The notes below the pieces were generated by a model, which saw only the letters and a program-made list of their open reading frames with translations, was not told the origin of the DNA and did not search any database. DNA of 63,542 nucleotides from contig NZ_LLWP01000010.1 in assembly GCF_001412215.1 (NCBI RefSeq), forward strand, positions 1 through 63,542, given 5' to 3'. The stretch is from Pedobacter sp. Hv1 (GTDB taxonomy: Bacteria; Bacteroidota; Bacteroidia; Sphingobacteriales; Sphingobacteriaceae). A program made the position numbers and the translations under genes. Positions 62,559-63,542 of this stretch are shown one piece after another (positions within the stretch are counted from its first letter, which is position 1; every line of letters starts with the position of its first letter).

Positions 62559-63275
62559 ATGAAGTTAGATATACTTGTTTTTGCTGTACACCCTGATGAT
62601 GCGGAATTGGGTTGTTCAGGAACATTATTAAAACATATTGCCTTAGGGAAAAAGGTTGGGATTATTGATTTTACCCGTGGCGAGTTAGGAACTCGTGGCT
62701 CTGCAGAAATAAGAGATACTGAAGCTGCAGATTCTGCTCAAATTTTGGGCTTACATGTACGCGAAAACCTGAAATTGAGAGATGGTTTTTTTAAGAATGA
62801 CGAAGCGCACCAATTGGAATTGATTAAAATGGTACGTAAATACCAACCCGAAATTATTTTAACCAATGCCTTGCATGATCGGCATCCAGACCATGGTCGG
62901 GCAGGAGATTTAGCGAATGATGCTATTTTCTTATCAGGACTGAGAAGAATTGAAACTGAACTTGATGGTGTAGTGCAAACTCCATGGAGACCAAGATTGG
63001 TTTTACAATACATCCAAGATCGTTACATTGAGCCTGATGTAATTATTGACATTACTGATTTTATGGAAACTAAATTGGCATCTATCAGAGCTTTTAAAAC
63101 ACAATTTGATAGTCCTGATAACAAAGAGCCACAAACCTATATTTCTTCGCCAGAATTTTTAGAAGCCGTAATTTCTCGTGCTCGCGAATTTGGTAAAAGT
63201 ATTGGTGCTACTTATGCCGAAGGATTTACCTCTAGAAAATTATTAGGTGTAGACAATCTATTTAATTTAAGATAG
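62559..63275 (+). CDS. bshB1: Bacillithiol biosynthesis deacetylase BshB1
   Basis: Removes the acetyl group from GlcNAc-malate in bacillithiol synthesis. A 238-residue LmbE-fold zinc enzyme with AVHPDDAELGCSGTLLK at residues 8-24, then FTRGELGTRGSAEIRDTEA and NALHDRHPDHGRAGDLA, and length and motifs matching the BshB1 class rather than other LmbE proteins. It starts six bases after the peroxidase gene. The other bacillithiol genes (bshA, bshC) are not in the window. Confidence 0.9.
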   Translation: MKLDILVFAVHPDDAELGCSGTLLKHIALGKKVGIIDFTRGELGTRGSAEIRDTEAADSAQILGLHVRENLKLRDGFFKNDEAHQLELIKMVRKYQPEIILTNALHDRHPDHGRAGDLANDAIFLSGLRRIETELDGVVQTPWRPRLVLQYIQDRYIEPDVIIDITDFMETKLASIRAFKTQFDSPDNKEPQTYISSPEFLEAVISRAREFGKSIGATYAEGFTSRKLLGVDNLFNLR

Positions 63276-63287
63276 TTGAATTTAACC

Positions 63288-63329
63288 AATAAAAAGGCCG
63301 ATTCTCATTTGAGAATCGGCCTTTTTATT
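63288..63329. terminator. Terminator between bshB1 and the susD gene
   Basis: Perfect 20-base arms (63288-63307 and 63310-63329) with a two-base loop and flanking A/T runs; it can serve both strands. Confidence 0.88.
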
Positions 63330-63345
63330 AGATTGTTTTGCTTAG

Positions 63346-63542
63346 CTAGTAACCTGGATTTTGAACTAGATTTTTATTAGCATCCCTTTCACGTTGTGGG
63401 ATAGGGAATACCAAGGCATTGGCATTCCAAGCTAATGTACCTATATTGGTTTGCGTACGTTTGGCATCATGTAAAGCCGCCCCTTCGAAAGCCAAATTAG
63501 CATAACAATATGTTATGAAATGATTTTGATTAAATAAGATCT
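63346..63542 (-). CDS. SusD/RagB family lipoprotein, C-terminal end (partial)
   Basis: On the minus strand about 65 codons read to the TAG at 63346 and give a SusD C-terminus: LAFEGAALHDAKRTQ, then ALVFPIPQRERDANKNLVQN ending in PGY. SusD proteins bind glycans on the surface with a SusC channel. The start lies beyond the window. Upstream of LAFEG (above about 63500) the residues are not family-like and the DNA is very A+T-rich, so the gene may be truncated or frameshifted. Confidence 0.75.
   Translation of the reverse strand, partial: ILFNQNHFITYCYANLAFEGAALHDAKRTQTNIGTLAWNANALVFPIPQRERDANKNLVQNPGY

Noticed and set aside
1..63542. tRNA, rRNA or tmRNA genes
   Set aside because: I looked for the T-loop GTTCGAATCC-type words and cloverleaf ends and found none; a dedicated scan could still find a divergent one.

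Overview
The window looks like a chromosomal segment of a Bacteroidota bacterium of the Sphingobacteriaceae type (Pedobacter-like). Evidence from the sequence: many genes are preceded by the Bacteroidota -7 promoter element TAnnTTTG instead of a sigma70 box; classical Shine-Dalgarno sites are scarce; and the gene content is typical of that group (IcmF, PafA phosphatase, HU/SPOR protein, DUF4783, DUF4294, BshB1, a SusD C-terminus, GH20 hexosaminidase). This placement rests on family recognition, not on a phylogeny. I saw no rRNA, tRNA, CRISPR array, transposase, phage or plasmid gene.

Layout. 1-7370: end of an unknown gene, acyl-ACP desaturase (+), then icmF with a metallo-beta-lactamase-fold gene, and alkaline phosphatase pafA (-). 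7432-16804: one long minus-strand run encoding a 1000-residue TPR protein, an outer-membrane barrel, an HU/SPOR protein, ExbB, ExbD, a TonB-like protein and FolC; this reads as one energised cell-envelope module. 16986-18470: pyrR-pyrB. 18705-22671: MarR-controlled TolC/HlyD/ABC-2 permease export operon. 22910-32305: P1 peptidase/aminotransferase pair, DCC thiol oxidoreductase, methyltransferase, an AraC gene divergent from an aldehyde dehydrogenase/DUF779 pair, two zinc-ribbon membrane proteins, and an ECF sigma factor embedded between two small membrane-protein genes. 32378-40668: GH20 hexosaminidase, rpsA, SH3 and TPM membrane proteins, DUF1080 protein, cmk. 41341-46346: arfB and a MACPF lipoprotein (+), facing lpxR and lon (-). 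46658-52458: TPR protein, gpmI with a lipoprotein gene, then DUF4783-nadC-plsY-M48 peptidase. 52908-63542: pabB, small TPR protein, a CHASE4 hybrid histidine kinase split by a frameshift, purA, fur, bifunctional RelA/SpoT, DUF4294, glutathione peroxidase, bshB1 and the end of a susD gene.

Most of the window is housekeeping or widespread Bacteroidota accessory content. The points that deserve a second look are: (i) the broken CHASE4 sensor kinase, whose conserved residues continue in the other frame after a one-base loss; (ii) three families of dispersed, hairpin-forming intergenic repeats, including two 206-base copies at convergent gene ends that show paired length changes in a stem; (iii) several genes (cmk, arfB, the DCC gene) whose promoter element lies only 4-6 bases from the start codon, implying leaderless messages; (iv) a MACPF lipoprotein that could act in antagonism; (v) the TPR/barrel/HU-SPOR/Exb-TonB module. 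I did not find a clearly new multi-gene system such as a defence island.
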